From the NCBI GenBank assembly GCA_018435055.1, contig JAHDOA010000046.1, positions 1-64,000 on the forward strand: DNA of 64,000 bases, read 5' to 3'. This stretch comes from Pelotomaculum sp. (GTDB lineage: Bacteria; Bacillota; Desulfotomaculia; Desulfotomaculales; Pelotomaculaceae). The notes beneath the pieces are model-generated. The model was given only the letters and a program-made list of their open reading frames with translations, was not told the DNA's origin and ran no database searches. Position 1 is the stretch's first letter, and every line of letters starts with the position of its first letter. The position numbers and the translations under genes are program-made. Below are positions 35,821 through 44,955 of this stretch, one piece after another.

Positions 35821-36606
35821 CTACTTTTTAATAACTCTCTTCAGGAAGTAGCCCTCAGCGTCAATAACATCCCTTAAAAGCCTGAGGTCTTCATCTGTTG
35901 GCTCAACCATATCCTTAACATCCGGCGGGATAATTAGTTCAAAATCAACCAGCTCCTGTATATCAGCCGGAGTACGGCCCGGTTTTACTTCCAGGAGCAT
36001 CATCCTCTTTGTTTCCTCATCAAAACCAAACAGCGCCTGGTTGGTAATAATCCGGTACGGGCCTGATCCCAAAACGCCGGCCTTCTCCCGGTAATCAGGC
36101 GACCCGTCTCCGAAGCCGATACTGGTTACAAAATCAAGCTTTTTAACAAATCTCCTTTTTTCCAGGGCCATAATAGCGATGGTTTTTTCACAGTTGGCCG
36201 CCATAGCGCCGGCGCCGCCGCTCCCCGGGAAACGGATGCCGGGTTTGTCATAATTATGGCCTTCAATAGTCGAACAGATATTGCCATACATATCAACCTG
36301 GGCGCCGCCGATGAAGGCATAGTCCGCGCAGCCTCTCTGGGTAAGCTCGAAAGCGCCGCACAGACCTTTGAGGTAACAGGCTTTACGGGCAGCCCTGGTG
36401 TCGCCCACGGATAACGGCATCCCCATTTCCAGAATAGGGGCTAATGAACCCGCTTCATAAATCATGTAAAGGTTGGGGGCATGGGTAAGCTGCGCATGCA
36501 TAGCCGCGATAATCGGCAACCCGGTGCCAACAAATACTATTTTCTCGTCTTCGAGAATTCTGGAGCCGGTAAAGGCTATCATTTCAAATGGCGTATATTC
36601 AGACAT
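35821..36606 (-). CDS. Family I CoA-transferase, beta subunit (GctB/IpdB-like), copy A
   Basis: 261 residues. The probable catalytic glutamate lies in IYEAGSLAP (about residue 50), matching the EAG motif of glutaconate CoA-transferase beta chains, where a glutamyl-CoA thioester forms. FIGGAQVDMYGN and LPGSGGAG-type loops fit too. With the alpha chain encoded 45 bases upstream it should make a heteromeric enzyme moving CoA between carboxylic acids. Closely similar to the beta chain at 39412. The acid used cannot be told. Confidence 0.88.
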   Translation of the reverse strand: MSEYTPFEMIAFTGSRILEDEKIVFVGTGLPIIAAMHAQLTHAPNLYMIYEAGSLAPILEMGMPLSVGDTRAARKACYLKGLCGAFELTQRGCADYAFIGGAQVDMYGNICSTIEGHNYDKPGIRFPGSGGAGAMAANCEKTIAIMALEKRRFVKKLDFVTSIGFGDGSPDYREKAGVLGSGPYRIITNQALFGFDEETKRMMLLEVKPGRTPADIQELVDFELIIPPDVKDMVEPTDEDLRLLRDVIDAEGYFLKRVIKK

Positions 36607-36651
36607 TTTTTTACCTCCTTAGTATAATAATTCTGTTAGCTAAACTATTAA

Positions 36652-37710
36652 CTAGGTTAAGATAATTGGTTGGCCACCGTCCATTTCCTTAAGTTTCTTA
36701 ATGGTTTTATAACCAATTTTATCGATGAAGTCGTCATGATTTTCACAACCAAAAATATACTCGTCATAATATTTTTTCAGCGCGTCCTTGCTGCCGGTTT
36801 TACGGAAGTCTTCACAGATGCTCCTGAACATTTTCAGGTGGTCCATGTCAAACCAGTAATTACCGTAGCTGGCCCCCGGATAAGCGCCATACTGCACTTC
36901 AGTGACGGTGTCCACCACCGGGAAGGGGATTTCGGTGAGGTTTGGATAGGACCTGATGCTTTCACTGGCTATTATTTTTTCAGTGGTCATAATCGTGGCG
37001 TTGGCCGCCATAGCTATTTCGGGGCAGGTGCAGTAGGCCCCAAAAATCCGGGCGTTCCCGTACATATCCGCGGCAGTGGTATGGACAATGCCTACATCGG
37101 GATGGCAGGCCGGAAGCAGGTAAACATTTTTGCCGGTAAACGGGCATTCAATCATTTTACCTCTGTTGACAAGCTCCATGTCTGAGCCGCCGTGGTCCCT
37201 GACCGGGATGAAGGGAATCCCCATTGACACGGCTTTAAACCTTACGGACATGCCGTAGTTGGTGTAATCATCCATTTCAATGATGCCGTTTGTGGCCAGA
37301 TAGCGGACCATCGGCGCGATGCCGATAATTTCATATCCCCACCAGGCCAGCTCAACGCGTTTTATAGAAACACGGTCGGGATCCAAAATCATAGCCCCTG
37401 CCAGCAATTCCGGGCATATGGAATTTGACTGGAAGGAAAGGGTCAGGTCTGTAGCCCCGTGCCTAATAATTTCATGAATAATAGCAACTGGGACCCTGGT
37501 GTTTACAAAGCCCCCAATGCCCAGGTTGATGCCGTTTCTAACGTGTTTGGCGACGGCTTCCTTTAATGTCATGGTCTTGTCTTTGAGGGCGTGCGATTTG
37601 TTGACCATAAGCTTCCTGGATTCATCCGGAGTCGGTCCCCAGTACTCAAGCTTTTTCTCTTTATACTCCAAACTTGATATGTTCTTAATTTTAGAACTTG
37701 CACTATTCAT
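36652..37710 (-). CDS. Family I CoA-transferase, alpha subunit (GctA/IpdA-like), copy A
   Basis: 352 residues. The GIGGFVNTRVPVAIIHEII loop (about 59-77) is the CoA-binding GxGG-type region of the family. ADMYGNARIFG (about 220) matches the second conserved loop. It has about 13 extra N-terminal residues over the paralogue at 38380. Starts ATG behind GGGAGG. First gene of a two-gene operon with the beta chain; divergent from the second pair. Confidence 0.88.
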   Translation of the reverse strand: MNSASSKIKNISSLEYKEKKLEYWGPTPDESRKLMVNKSHALKDKTMTLKEAVAKHVRNGINLGIGGFVNTRVPVAIIHEIIRHGATDLTLSFQSNSICPELLAGAMILDPDRVSIKRVELAWWGYEIIGIAPMVRYLATNGIIEMDDYTNYGMSVRFKAVSMGIPFIPVRDHGGSDMELVNRGKMIECPFTGKNVYLLPACHPDVGIVHTTAADMYGNARIFGAYCTCPEIAMAANATIMTTEKIIASESIRSYPNLTEIPFPVVDTVTEVQYGAYPGASYGNYWFDMDHLKMFRSICEDFRKTGSKDALKKYYDEYIFGCENHDDFIDKIGYKTIKKLKEMDGGQPIILT

Positions 37711-38379
37711 TAATTTTTTACCTCCCTTAATAAATATTTCTTTAGACAGCCTTTCTAATAACGGAGTTTAAATGCCAAATATCACCACCTTTATTAATAA
37801 TCTAGCTGAAGAGGGGAATATGCGGCCTCTTATATAAACTATGAAAATCCCATTTTTCATAATATTATCCTCATTTTGTCCCCCCCACAATGTGCGGTTG
37901 TACTAGTCCTTTGATACATGTCAGGTATGTATCCATAAGACAATAATTTAAAATCCTAATTAAAACTATATTTTGTGCGCATGCTAATATAACTCAAAAA
38001 TGCAGCAATTTGCCTCTATTGTTCTGAATATTTGAAATTATAACTATTTTCAACTTAATTGGTATTAGTACTTTAGTACAGGGCTTATTGTTCCTTTGAA
38101 CAATGGAATAGGAATTATCGGTACAATAAAATTAATTTTTAAGGGGGTAAATTTTTTATAGAAAAAATTTTTAAACTGTGAAAGGAAAGGTTTCGAACAG
38201 TCACTTCAACAGCTTAAATAATTTTATGGAGCAATTACCCGTATTAGAACATGGCCCTGCTCCCGGCAATTGACACAAAGGCCGGGGAATTAACAGCAAA
38301 AACAGTGACTGTCTCCCGATTAGTCGGCGGGAAAGTTATCCAAAAAACCAACTTTGGATTTTAGAAACCACAAAGGAGA
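37711..38379. promoter_or_regulatory. Long divergent control region between the two CoA-transferase operons
   Basis: 669 bases without a gene, AT-rich. Three palindromes stand out: GATACAT-N7-ATGTATC at 37913-37933, GTACTTTAGTAC at 38068-38079 and ATTGTTC-N4-GAACAAT at 38087-38104. They are likely operators for one or two regulators. I could not find a clean sigma-54 or sigma-A promoter. A CAGTCAC/GTGACTG inverted pair lies further downstream, near 38198 and 38305. Confidence 0.5.
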
Positions 38380-39399
38380 GTGAATATGTACTGGACAGGC
38401 CTATCACCCGATGAAGCCAGGCAATTCCTGGCAAACAAGGACAAGTCAAAAAGAGACAAAAGAATAAGCCTGAAAGAGGCGGTCCAAAAGTATGTAAAAG
38501 ATGGAGACAACCTTGGCATAGCCGGCTTTGTCAACGCCAGGCAGCCTATCGCCATCGTGCATGAGATTATCAGGCAGGGAAGAAAAGACTTAACCCTTTC
38601 CTTCCAGTCCGCCGGCCTTGCCCCTGAGTATTTAGCCGGGGCCATGTGCCTCGACGACAGCAAAAACAGTATCAAGAGGATGGAGCTTGCCTATCTGGCG
38701 CATGAAGCCTTCGGCATCTCCCCGCTGCTGCGCTACCTGACTGAAAATTCCCTTATAGAGTTGGAAGACTGGAGCAACTACAACATGTCCGCCCGGTTCA
38801 AAGCAGGCTCCATGGGTCTGCCTTTCATCCCCTGCCGCAGCCCGCTTGGCAGCGATATGCTCAAGACGAACAGGGCTGTGGTCCAGGACTGCCCATTCAC
38901 CGACAGGCCGATTATGCTTCTGCCGGCGTCTCATCCAAACGTCGCCCTGGTACACGTCCAGGAGGCGGACATCTACGGCAACTGCAGGATCCAGGGCCCG
39001 ACCTTCACCTGCCCTGAAATAGCCATGGCTTCCGCGCACTGCATCGTAACCTGCGACCGCCTGATCGAGCACGACGACATGACCCGCTACCCGAACCGGA
39101 TCAGCATCCCCTACTTCTCTGTTGACGCGGTCATTGAAGTGCCTTACGGCGCCTATCCGGGCAACAGCGGCGGGCTTTACTATTATGATGAAAAACATAT
39201 TCCCGAGTTCAGGAACGCCTGTGAAAAATTCCGCAAGGGCGACCGTGCCCCGCTCCAGGAATACTACGACAATTATATCTTCGGCGTGGAAAACACAACC
39301 GGGTTTATCAACAAGATCCCGCTCAGCCAGATCCAGTATGTCGAGAAAATCGAGCCCGGCATCCGGCTAGACGCGGCCTATACAGTATTAGGAAGTTAG
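38380..39399 (+). CDS. Family I CoA-transferase, alpha subunit (GctA/IpdA-like), copy B
   Basis: 339 residues, collinear with copy A over the whole length: GIAGFVNARQPIAIVHEII (about 46-64) and ADIYGNCRIQG (about 203-213) are the matching loops. Starts about five codons into the region where copy A reads YWGPTPDES. ATG behind AAGGAGAG. Paired with the beta chain 12 bases downstream. The C-rich segments and fuller GC at third positions differ slightly from copy A, which would fit different ages or expression levels. Confidence 0.88.
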   Translation: MNMYWTGLSPDEARQFLANKDKSKRDKRISLKEAVQKYVKDGDNLGIAGFVNARQPIAIVHEIIRQGRKDLTLSFQSAGLAPEYLAGAMCLDDSKNSIKRMELAYLAHEAFGISPLLRYLTENSLIELEDWSNYNMSARFKAGSMGLPFIPCRSPLGSDMLKTNRAVVQDCPFTDRPIMLLPASHPNVALVHVQEADIYGNCRIQGPTFTCPEIAMASAHCIVTCDRLIEHDDMTRYPNRISIPYFSVDAVIEVPYGAYPGNSGGLYYYDEKHIPEFRNACEKFRKGDRAPLQEYYDNYIFGVENTTGFINKIPLSQIQYVEKIEPGIRLDAAYTVLGS

Positions 39400-39411
39400 G
39401 AGGTGGAATTA

Positions 39412-40218
39412 GTGCCAAAATATTCAGAAGACTTTACTCCCCAAGAGATGATCGTTGTAGCGGGGTCCAGGACCCTGATTGACAATAAAGTGGTGTTTGC
39501 CGGCACCGGCCTGCCGATGGTGGCCATCACCCTGGCCCAGTTGACACACGGCCCTGGCATCGTCCCTGTATTTGAAGCCGGCGCTGTTGGCCCGGAACTC
39601 TCCCGCGGCCTGCCTCTCTCAGTAGGTGGTTCCAGGACTACCTACAAGGCCAACTACCTGCTCGGGCTAAACTCGGCATTTGAACTGACCCAGCGCGGCT
39701 TCTGCGACTTCGGGTTCATCGGCGGCGCCGAGATCGACCCCTATGGCAACCTGAACTCGACCATGATGGGATCGTTCCCCGATGGCTATAATAAACCCAA
39801 AACACGCCTGCCCGGCAGCGGCGGCGCCAGCGACATGGCCTGCTCCTGCGAGCGCACTATCATCATCATGGTGCACGAACCCAGGCGGTTTAACGAAAAG
39901 ATTGACTATATCACCAGCCCCGGTTACCTGGACGGCTCACCCAACGCCCGCTGGCGCGCCGGAATGGCCGGGCAGGGCCCCTACAGGGTCATCACCACTA
40001 AAGCTATCATGGGCTTTGACGATGAGACCAAGCGGATGAAACTGATTGCGACTCTCCCCGGCGAAACTGTCGAGAGCGTACAGGAAGCAACCGGTTTCAA
40101 ACTGATTATTCCTGATGACGTGTACGCCTTTGAACCACCCACGGTTGAAGAGGTCCGCCTGATCAGGGAAGTCATCGATCCCAAGGGCTATTTCGTCAGA
40201 AAGAAAATTAAAGAATAA
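39412..40218 (+). CDS. Family I CoA-transferase, beta subunit (GctB/IpdB-like), copy B
   Basis: 268 residues from GTG 39412, six to eight bases after AGGAGGTGG; a GTG three codons earlier lies inside that binding site. The catalytic glutamate is in VFEAGAVGPE, and FIGGAEIDPYGN and LPGSGGASD follow as in copy A. Ends with a YFVRKKIKE tail like that of copy A (YFLKRVIKK). A terminator closes the operon. Confidence 0.88.
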   Translation: MPKYSEDFTPQEMIVVAGSRTLIDNKVVFAGTGLPMVAITLAQLTHGPGIVPVFEAGAVGPELSRGLPLSVGGSRTTYKANYLLGLNSAFELTQRGFCDFGFIGGAEIDPYGNLNSTMMGSFPDGYNKPKTRLPGSGGASDMACSCERTIIIMVHEPRRFNEKIDYITSPGYLDGSPNARWRAGMAGQGPYRVITTKAIMGFDDETKRMKLIATLPGETVESVQEATGFKLIIPDDVYAFEPPTVEEVRLIREVIDPKGYFVRKKIKE

Positions 40219-40256
40219 ATATTTCATTATTTGTACAACATAAAATTTTATTACTA

Positions 40257-40285
40257 ACGCGCCTGTCAAAAGGCGCGTTTTTTTT
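40257..40285 (+). terminator. Rho-independent terminator of CoA-transferase operon B
   Basis: ACGCGCCT/AGGCGCGT stem with a 6-base loop, followed by eight T. Confidence 0.92.
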
Positions 40286-40411
40286 GCATTACTGATTGGC
40301 TATAAAATCTTTGGTCTAAATCCTGTTGCGCATAATATAAAGGATGTGTATTATGTAGATCAAACAACTGGGAAATGTCCCCATATCATTTATAAATGGA
40401 GGTGGAAACAG

Positions 40412-40834
40412 GTGTGCGTACCTATTTTGGCATGCCCCCGCTGCAGCCGGGAATGGCAAATAACCGGTGATGGGTGGGTTCGCTGCAGTTCGTGCGGATA
40501 TGAGGCCGACAGTTATACCGGCGCCATAGAATATATTAGAATACATAAAGGGCTGAAAAGCCTTGACGGGATTGATGCAAAGTCAAAACCGCAGATTTAT
40601 AGCTGCCCGGCATGTGGCGCTCTGGCGCTATTAGAACGGGCAGAGACAGATCTTCATGCAAATTTTCAATTCCTGTGTTTCTCATGCGGTGGTTTTTGGG
40701 CCGCCAATGAGTTGGCACGCTGCCCCGAGTGTATGGAGTGGAAGCCCGGTGAAGAATTTGAAGAATTAATTATCTGTCGCAGCGCTGTAGGATTCTACGT
40801 CTGCCGCGCCTGTTACGAAAAAATATTTAAATGA
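40412..40834 (+). CDS. Cysteine-rich zinc-ribbon protein
   Basis: About 140 residues from GTG 40412 behind GGAGGTGG. Six CxxC pairs form about three zinc ribbons: CPRC with CSSC (about 8-30), CPAC with CFSC (about 66-95) and CPEC with CRAC (about 105-135). The middle sections carry aromatic residues. Such proteins often bind nucleic acid or a protein partner. No family is recognised. It lies between the CoA-transferases and the transporter but has its own terminator. Confidence 0.68.
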   Translation: MCVPILACPRCSREWQITGDGWVRCSSCGYEADSYTGAIEYIRIHKGLKSLDGIDAKSKPQIYSCPACGALALLERAETDLHANFQFLCFSCGGFWAANELARCPECMEWKPGEEFEELIICRSAVGFYVCRACYEKIFK

Positions 40835-40892
40835 AACAGTTTTTCGGAACAAATCCGCAATTTTCAAAAAGCATGTTTCCTTAACAACAAGT

Positions 40893-40925
40893 CAGAGGCG
40901 CCCCGCCATGCAGGGCGCCTCTATA
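40893..40925. terminator. Bidirectional terminator between convergent genes
   Basis: AGAGGCGCCC/GGGCGCCTCT perfect 10-bp stem with loop CGCCATGCA, then ATATTTTG on the plus strand. On the minus strand only a weak T run follows. Confidence 0.75.
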
Positions 40926-40952
40926 TTTTGTCATTTAGTCAGTTGATGGACA

Positions 40953-42224
40953 CTAAGCCGAGAGACGCCGGGGCGGTTTTGTTAGTACCAGTACAACAAC
41001 ACCAATCGCGACAAAAACCGCGCCAATAGTAAAGGACATCGCGTAAGTGCCAAACATGTCGAACATCCTGCCGGCCAGCAGGTTGGAAACAAAGCCCGCT
41101 ATACCCCAGGAAGTGAACAACAGGCCGTAGTTGGAACCCTGCGCCGACGGGCCGAAATACTGCAGGCAGGCGGACGGGAACAGGGTGAACATGGCGCCGT
41201 AGTTCCAGCCAATGATAATGGCTACTATACAGAGGAGGAAAAGGGTTTTGCCTACTGGGAATAATACCGCCATAGCTACAACCTGAAGCACGAAAGTAAC
41301 CATGAAACAAATCCTTACGCCTGCCTTGTCGGCAATGGCGCCGATCAGTACCCTGACTATAGCATTTGCTGCGTTCAAACTACTGGTCGCAAGGGCAGCC
41401 TGCATGGCTATTGCCCCCGTGACATCCTTGGGCAAGGCGCTGACAGCCACCCCAGCCAGGGCTGCCGCCTCCTTGTTCATCTCGTTAATGCCGTGGGCCG
41501 CTATCACCCCGATAACCATTAAACCGGCAAAGGAGCCGCAGAAATATGCCAGGTATAACATCCAGAACTGGACGGTTTTGACGGTCTCGTTAAACGTATA
41601 GTCCCGCCCGGCCTTGGGCGCGCCAGCCTTGGGAGCGGGCGGGTTCCAGCCGGCAGGCTTGTAGCCGGCCGGCGGGTTGGACAAACACAACCCGGCAATG
41701 ATAGCCATGAAAAACATCGCTATGCCGACATACCGGAATACCGGCAGCGCGCCGCCGAAGGTGTTAATCATCGATGTAGCCAGCGGTCCCATGATGAACG
41801 AACCCAGGCCGAGGCCAACCACTGTGAGACCGGTGGCCAGCGCTCTCCGGTCAGGCCACCACTTGGGCGCGGTGGCAATCGGCGGCAGGTAAACCAGGCC
41901 GCCGCCAAAACCGGCGATAAGGCCGTAATAAAGATATAACTCAAACGGTGTCTTAATGGTTGAAGTCAGAAAGAAACCAATACCAACGATAGCGCCCCCG
42001 ATAACGACCACGGGCCTGGGACCGAACCTGTCGCTCAGTTTGCCGGCCGGGAAGGTCATCAGGCCGAATACCAATACGCAAATGGCGTATGCCAGCCCCA
42101 CCTCAGTAGCTGTCCAGCCGAACTGTGCTCTAAGGGGCTTGATAAAAACGCTAAACGCATATAGAAGTAAACCGCAGGTGGTGCTGCCCAGTACTCCGCC
42201 TAAAAGAGGAACCCATCTAGGCAT
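40953..42224 (-). CDS. MFS transporter, OFA (oxalate/formate antiporter) family
   Basis: About 423 residues with twelve hydrophobic spans. The start [12 protein letters not shown] and [17 protein letters not shown] match the OFA family opening; [13 protein letters not shown] (about 70-82) is the MFS loop motif. OFA members carry small carboxylates such as oxalate, formate, lactate or pyruvate. The ATG at 42224 follows AAGGACG; an upstream frame start adds 17 residues without support. Closeness to the CoA-transferase operons suggests uptake of an acid later activated with CoA; this is inference. Confidence 0.85.
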   Translation of the reverse strand: MPRWVPLLGGVLGSTTCGLLLYAFSVFIKPLRAQFGWTATEVGLAYAICVLVFGLMTFPAGKLSDRFGPRPVVVIGGAIVGIGFFLTSTIKTPFELYLYYGLIAGFGGGLVYLPPIATAPKWWPDRRALATGLTVVGLGLGSFIMGPLATSMINTFGGALPVFRYVGIAMFFMAIIAGLCLSNPPAGYKPAGWNPPAPKAGAPKAGRDYTFNETVKTVQFWMLYLAYFCGSFAGLMVIGVIAAHGINEMNKEAAALAGVAVSALPKDVTGAIAMQAALATSSLNAANAIVRVLIGAIADKAGVRICFMVTFVLQVVAMAVLFPVGKTLFLLCIVAIIIGWNYGAMFTLFPSACLQYFGPSAQGSNYGLLFTSWGIAGFVSNLLAGRMFDMFGTYAMSFTIGAVFVAIGVVVLVLTKPPRRLSA

Positions 42225-42583
42225 AACTTCACGTCCTTTCTTTTTTTTAGTTAAATAATATTGCCTAAACGACACCTAAAATTAGAATTATGCCGGCGCT
42301 TTATTGTCCTTATCACCTCCCCCACCCCCTAAAAACAAAAATAGTTTTTAGGATCTATAGATAACCGCGCCGTAACCGGCATGCGCCACTGGAACAATAA
42401 GCTCCAACGGCAATACCGTTTACGAAGGGTTACTATACCCCCAAAAACCATTTAAATCAGAGGCGATCCTTTAAAGCGACCCGGCAAATAGGTCAAATCT
42501 GCCTCTTGATCTATATTATACACCAACTTGCAAAAAAATTCCTCAAAATTAACTGTATTTTTAAAAAATTATTTTTTGTCTTT
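42225..42583 (-). promoter_or_regulatory. Leader of the OFA transporter gene with a stem-loop
   Basis: About 360 bases without a gene. On the minus strand, a perfect 9-bp stem CCTAAAAAC/GTTTTTAGG (42328-42352) sits about 105 bases before the start, just upstream of a GGGGGTGGGGGAGGTG run. More GC-rich pairing (GGAGC..GTTCC, near 42392-42406) lies upstream. It could be an untranslated leader with an attenuator; no known riboswitch class is recognised. Confidence 0.35.
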
Positions 42584-42907
42584 TTAATTTATTTGATTTG
42601 TCCGCCTGGCTAGAATTTTGGCGTTTATCCGCGCCATAATATTAATTGTGCTCAGCTCGTGGAATACCTGAATTATAGCGCTTTCTACGGGACCATCAAC
42701 ACCTAAAAGCCGCCGGTTAACGGCAAATTCCACACCGTATTTTTTCTGAAGTTTTTTATTTAGCGTTTCCAATATATCCCGCCTGCATTTCTCATCACCC
42801 AGATCAAGCCATTGCTTTTTATTGCATAAAAGCGGATCTATTTTGTAATCAAGACTGAGACATTCTAAAAAGAGTTCCCTAAAATCATCGAATTCCGGCC
42901 TTTTCAA
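42584..42907 (-). CDS. Small hypothetical protein
   Basis: 107 residues, TTG start behind AGGAGACG. Helical and charged. A central RRDILETLNKKLQKKYGVEF stretch is followed by a helix rich in small hydrophobics and the end ARRTNQIN. No membrane span, no cysteine motif. I recognise no family. It is flanked by long AT-rich gaps and is probably transcribed alone. Confidence 0.55.
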   Translation of the reverse strand: MKRPEFDDFRELFLECLSLDYKIDPLLCNKKQWLDLGDEKCRRDILETLNKKLQKKYGVEFAVNRRLLGVDGPVESAIIQVFHELSTINIMARINAKILARRTNQIN

Positions 42908-43034
42908 TTTCTCGTCTCCTGCCCGTCATAATAAATTAATAATACCCTTAAAACAAATTCTAAATCAACAGCAGTGTTTCTACAACATATAAATACCCAA
43001 AAAAATAAAATAACCGGCAAATACCGGAGTTATA

Positions 43035-43066
43035 AAACTGGGGCCAGTCCTTAAAGACCGGCCCCA
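43035..43066 (-). terminator. Terminator downstream of the C_GCAxxG_C_C gene
   Basis: GGGGCC-A-GTC / GAC-C-GGCCCC, an imperfect stem with loop CTTAAA. On the minus strand AGTTTTATAAC follows, giving a modest T run. Confidence 0.65.
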
Positions 43067-43126
43067 TCCAAAAATCCTTAACCGGAACCCTGTGCATTAT
43101 TCAGTTCAAAAATGTTCGACGGTCAG

Positions 43127-43645
43127 TTAAACTCTTCCGGCCACGTTTTTACCAAAAGGCTGCGTATAACCTTCTTTTTCGCCTTTCTGAATATACTCTA
43201 CCGCCATCCCGGCCGCATAAATCACCATTTTCATGCATTCTCTGAACCTGTCCTTGTCAAACCATTCCGGGTAATTTTCATTTAGTTTCTGACAGTCCAG
43301 CGCTCCGAATTTTTCTTGAAATTCATGGGACATACCATTGAATAAACGGTACAGGCCGGGATTGCCGTACAGGCGGTCTACCCGGTCTTGAAATTCGCCC
43401 TCCAGCGGGTTTTTCCGCCCGTGTACTGCCCCAACCGCCATCACCGCCCCGATCAGGGCGCCGCAGTTGTTACCAGCCAGCCCCATACCGCCGCCGAAAC
43501 CAGTGGCCAGGGCAACCGCTTCAGGATCAAGACCGGTTATCCCCGTGTCGATAACGGCTTTAAACACGGATTCCGAACAGTTAAGGCCATCTCTAAAATT
43601 TTGTTTGGCATTGTCTTTTGCCTGTTGCACTAAATCACCGCTCAT
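43127..43645 (-). CDS. C_GCAxxG_C_C family redox protein
   Basis: 172 residues from ATG 43645 behind GGAGAGGTGG. The four family cysteines are visible: LNCSES, AGNNCGALIGA (the GCAxxG site), LDCQ and RECMK. Between them lies a glycine-rich GFGGGMG. The family is common in anaerobes, often next to redox enzymes, and is thought to form redox-active disulfides or bind a cofactor. No partner redox gene is adjacent here. Confidence 0.85.
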   Translation of the reverse strand: MSGDLVQQAKDNAKQNFRDGLNCSESVFKAVIDTGITGLDPEAVALATGFGGGMGLAGNNCGALIGAVMAVGAVHGRKNPLEGEFQDRVDRLYGNPGLYRLFNGMSHEFQEKFGALDCQKLNENYPEWFDKDRFRECMKMVIYAAGMAVEYIQKGEKEGYTQPFGKNVAGRV

Positions 43646-43759
43646 AGCCCACCTCTCCTTAATATAAATTTGCAACACAACAATTGTTATATTAATTGTA
43701 GCAAAAATTCCCGCTGTTTTGTCTAAATATTTTGTAATTTTTCGCTGCTGAAAACATTT

Positions 43760-44041
43760 TTATAAAAGTTCTGTTTGCAAATCTGTAATCAGGACACTAC
43801 CCTGCGCTTCAACAGACTTGATTACTGCAGCCAGGACCTTATGCACATGCGCCTGTTCGCAGCTGACCATGGAAATTCCAAGGGTGGCGCACTGCCTTAA
43901 GTCTTGTTGGCCTACCTCGGCCACGGAAACATTAAAACGGTTTTTGATCCGGTCAATTAAACTTTTTAATATCCGTCTTTTATCCTTTAGAGAATTTGCT
44001 TCCCCCAGGTGTAATTGCAGCGTTAATACCCCGATAATCAT
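43760..44041 (-). CDS. DUF503 family protein
   Basis: 93 residues from ATG 44041. The opening MIIGVLTLQLHLGEANSLKDKR and the RIKNRFNVSVAEVGQQD stretch are the DUF503 pattern, a small ferredoxin-like fold often encoded near rbfA and infB. Function unknown; here it is placed beside the PpaX-type phosphatase, 27 bases downstream of its end. Confidence 0.88.
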   Translation of the reverse strand: MIIGVLTLQLHLGEANSLKDKRRILKSLIDRIKNRFNVSVAEVGQQDLRQCATLGISMVSCEQAHVHKVLAAVIKSVEAQGSVLITDLQTELL

Positions 44042-44068
44042 CTGTCGCGCCTCCAACACAAAAACCTG

Positions 44069-44698
44069 CTATATATATTCCATCAGTTCATCCCAGTGGT
44101 CTATTATCCCGTCGGGCTGCAGTGACGCCAGTTCTTCACGGCCGGCCAGCCCCCATGTTACACCCAGAGTACGGGCCCCGGCGTGCCGGCCGGTTAAAAT
44201 GTCAAATCTGCTGTCGCCGATATATATCGCCCTGGAAACATGCGTGCCGAGGAGCCCCACAGCATGCAGCAGCGGCGCCGGGTCTGGTTTGTGCTTTAAC
44301 AAATCATGAGCGGTAATGATTACGTCCATAAAACGGTCAATACCGGTAAAAGCCATGGTCTTTGCCGTGCCGGGCTTTCCCTTGGAAGTGACAACACCCA
44401 GTTTTATTTGCTTCTCCTTAAGGTTGCTCAACATGGCATAAGTGCCGGGAAAAAGAACGGTAAAACGATCAAGATCACGGTGGTAGTGTTTCTGGTAAAG
44501 GTCCTCAAAGCAGGACTCTTCTTTCCCTGTAAAATGTTTCCCGATATCCTTTAACGGCAGGCCGATCATTTTTTCAATACCTTTTTCATCCCACGGTATA
44601 CCCATTTCATCGAACACATGCCGGTAGGTCCTGAATATCAAAGGCAATGAATCAACGAGTGTACCGTCCAGGTCAAACAAAACCGCTTCCGTCTGCAA
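44069..44698 (-). CDS. ppaX: HAD phosphatase, PpaX/Gph type
   Basis: 209 residues. HAD motifs: FDLDGTLVDS (8-17) with the nucleophile Asp, TSKGK (about 104) as motif II, KPDP (about 137) with the Lys of motif III, and GDSRFDILTGRHAGA (about 161-175) as motif IV. PpaX in Bacillus hydrolyses the pyrophosphate released by HPr-Ser-P phosphorolysis; relatives act on phosphoglycolate. Length and TSKG fit PpaX, but substrate choice is not certain. Confidence 0.78.
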   Translation of the reverse strand: MQTEAVLFDLDGTLVDSLPLIFRTYRHVFDEMGIPWDEKGIEKMIGLPLKDIGKHFTGKEESCFEDLYQKHYHRDLDRFTVLFPGTYAMLSNLKEKQIKLGVVTSKGKPGTAKTMAFTGIDRFMDVIITAHDLLKHKPDPAPLLHAVGLLGTHVSRAIYIGDSRFDILTGRHAGARTLGVTWGLAGREELASLQPDGIIDHWDELMEYI

Positions 44699-44750
44699 AA
44701 ATATCGCTCCGTTTCTAACTAGAGTTAGGCGCTGTCCTTTATAAGAATTA

Positions 44751-44955
44751 AAACAAATTAACAGAATTTACAGGATTATTCAGGATTAACGGATTTAATG
44801 AATAGATTTTTATCAGTAATCTATATTCCAAATGAGACGGGCTTATTTTATTTATGAATTTAATTATTTTTTATTTTTTAAAAATCCTGTTAATCCTTTA
44901 AATCCTGTTAATCCTGTCAGATTGTTTTAGATCTAATTTGCCCTGTCAAATTGTT
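44751..44955. repeat. Two-armed 9-mer repeat element
   Basis: Left arm 44751-44800 with units such as TTAACAGAA, TTTACAGGA, TTCAGGA and TTAACGGA. AT-rich core of about 80 bases. Right arm 44880-44955 with TGTTAATCC, TTTAAATCC, TGTTAATCC and TGTCAGATTGTTTTA. The arms are inverted to each other. The stretch 44908-44929 is identical to 51546-51567. Overall size about 205 bases, like the copy at 51369. Confidence 0.7.

Noticed and set aside
40953-42275. Longer reading of the OFA transporter from 42275
   Set aside because: The extra 17 residues are basic and lack a binding site; ATG 42224 follows AAGGACG and matches the family start.
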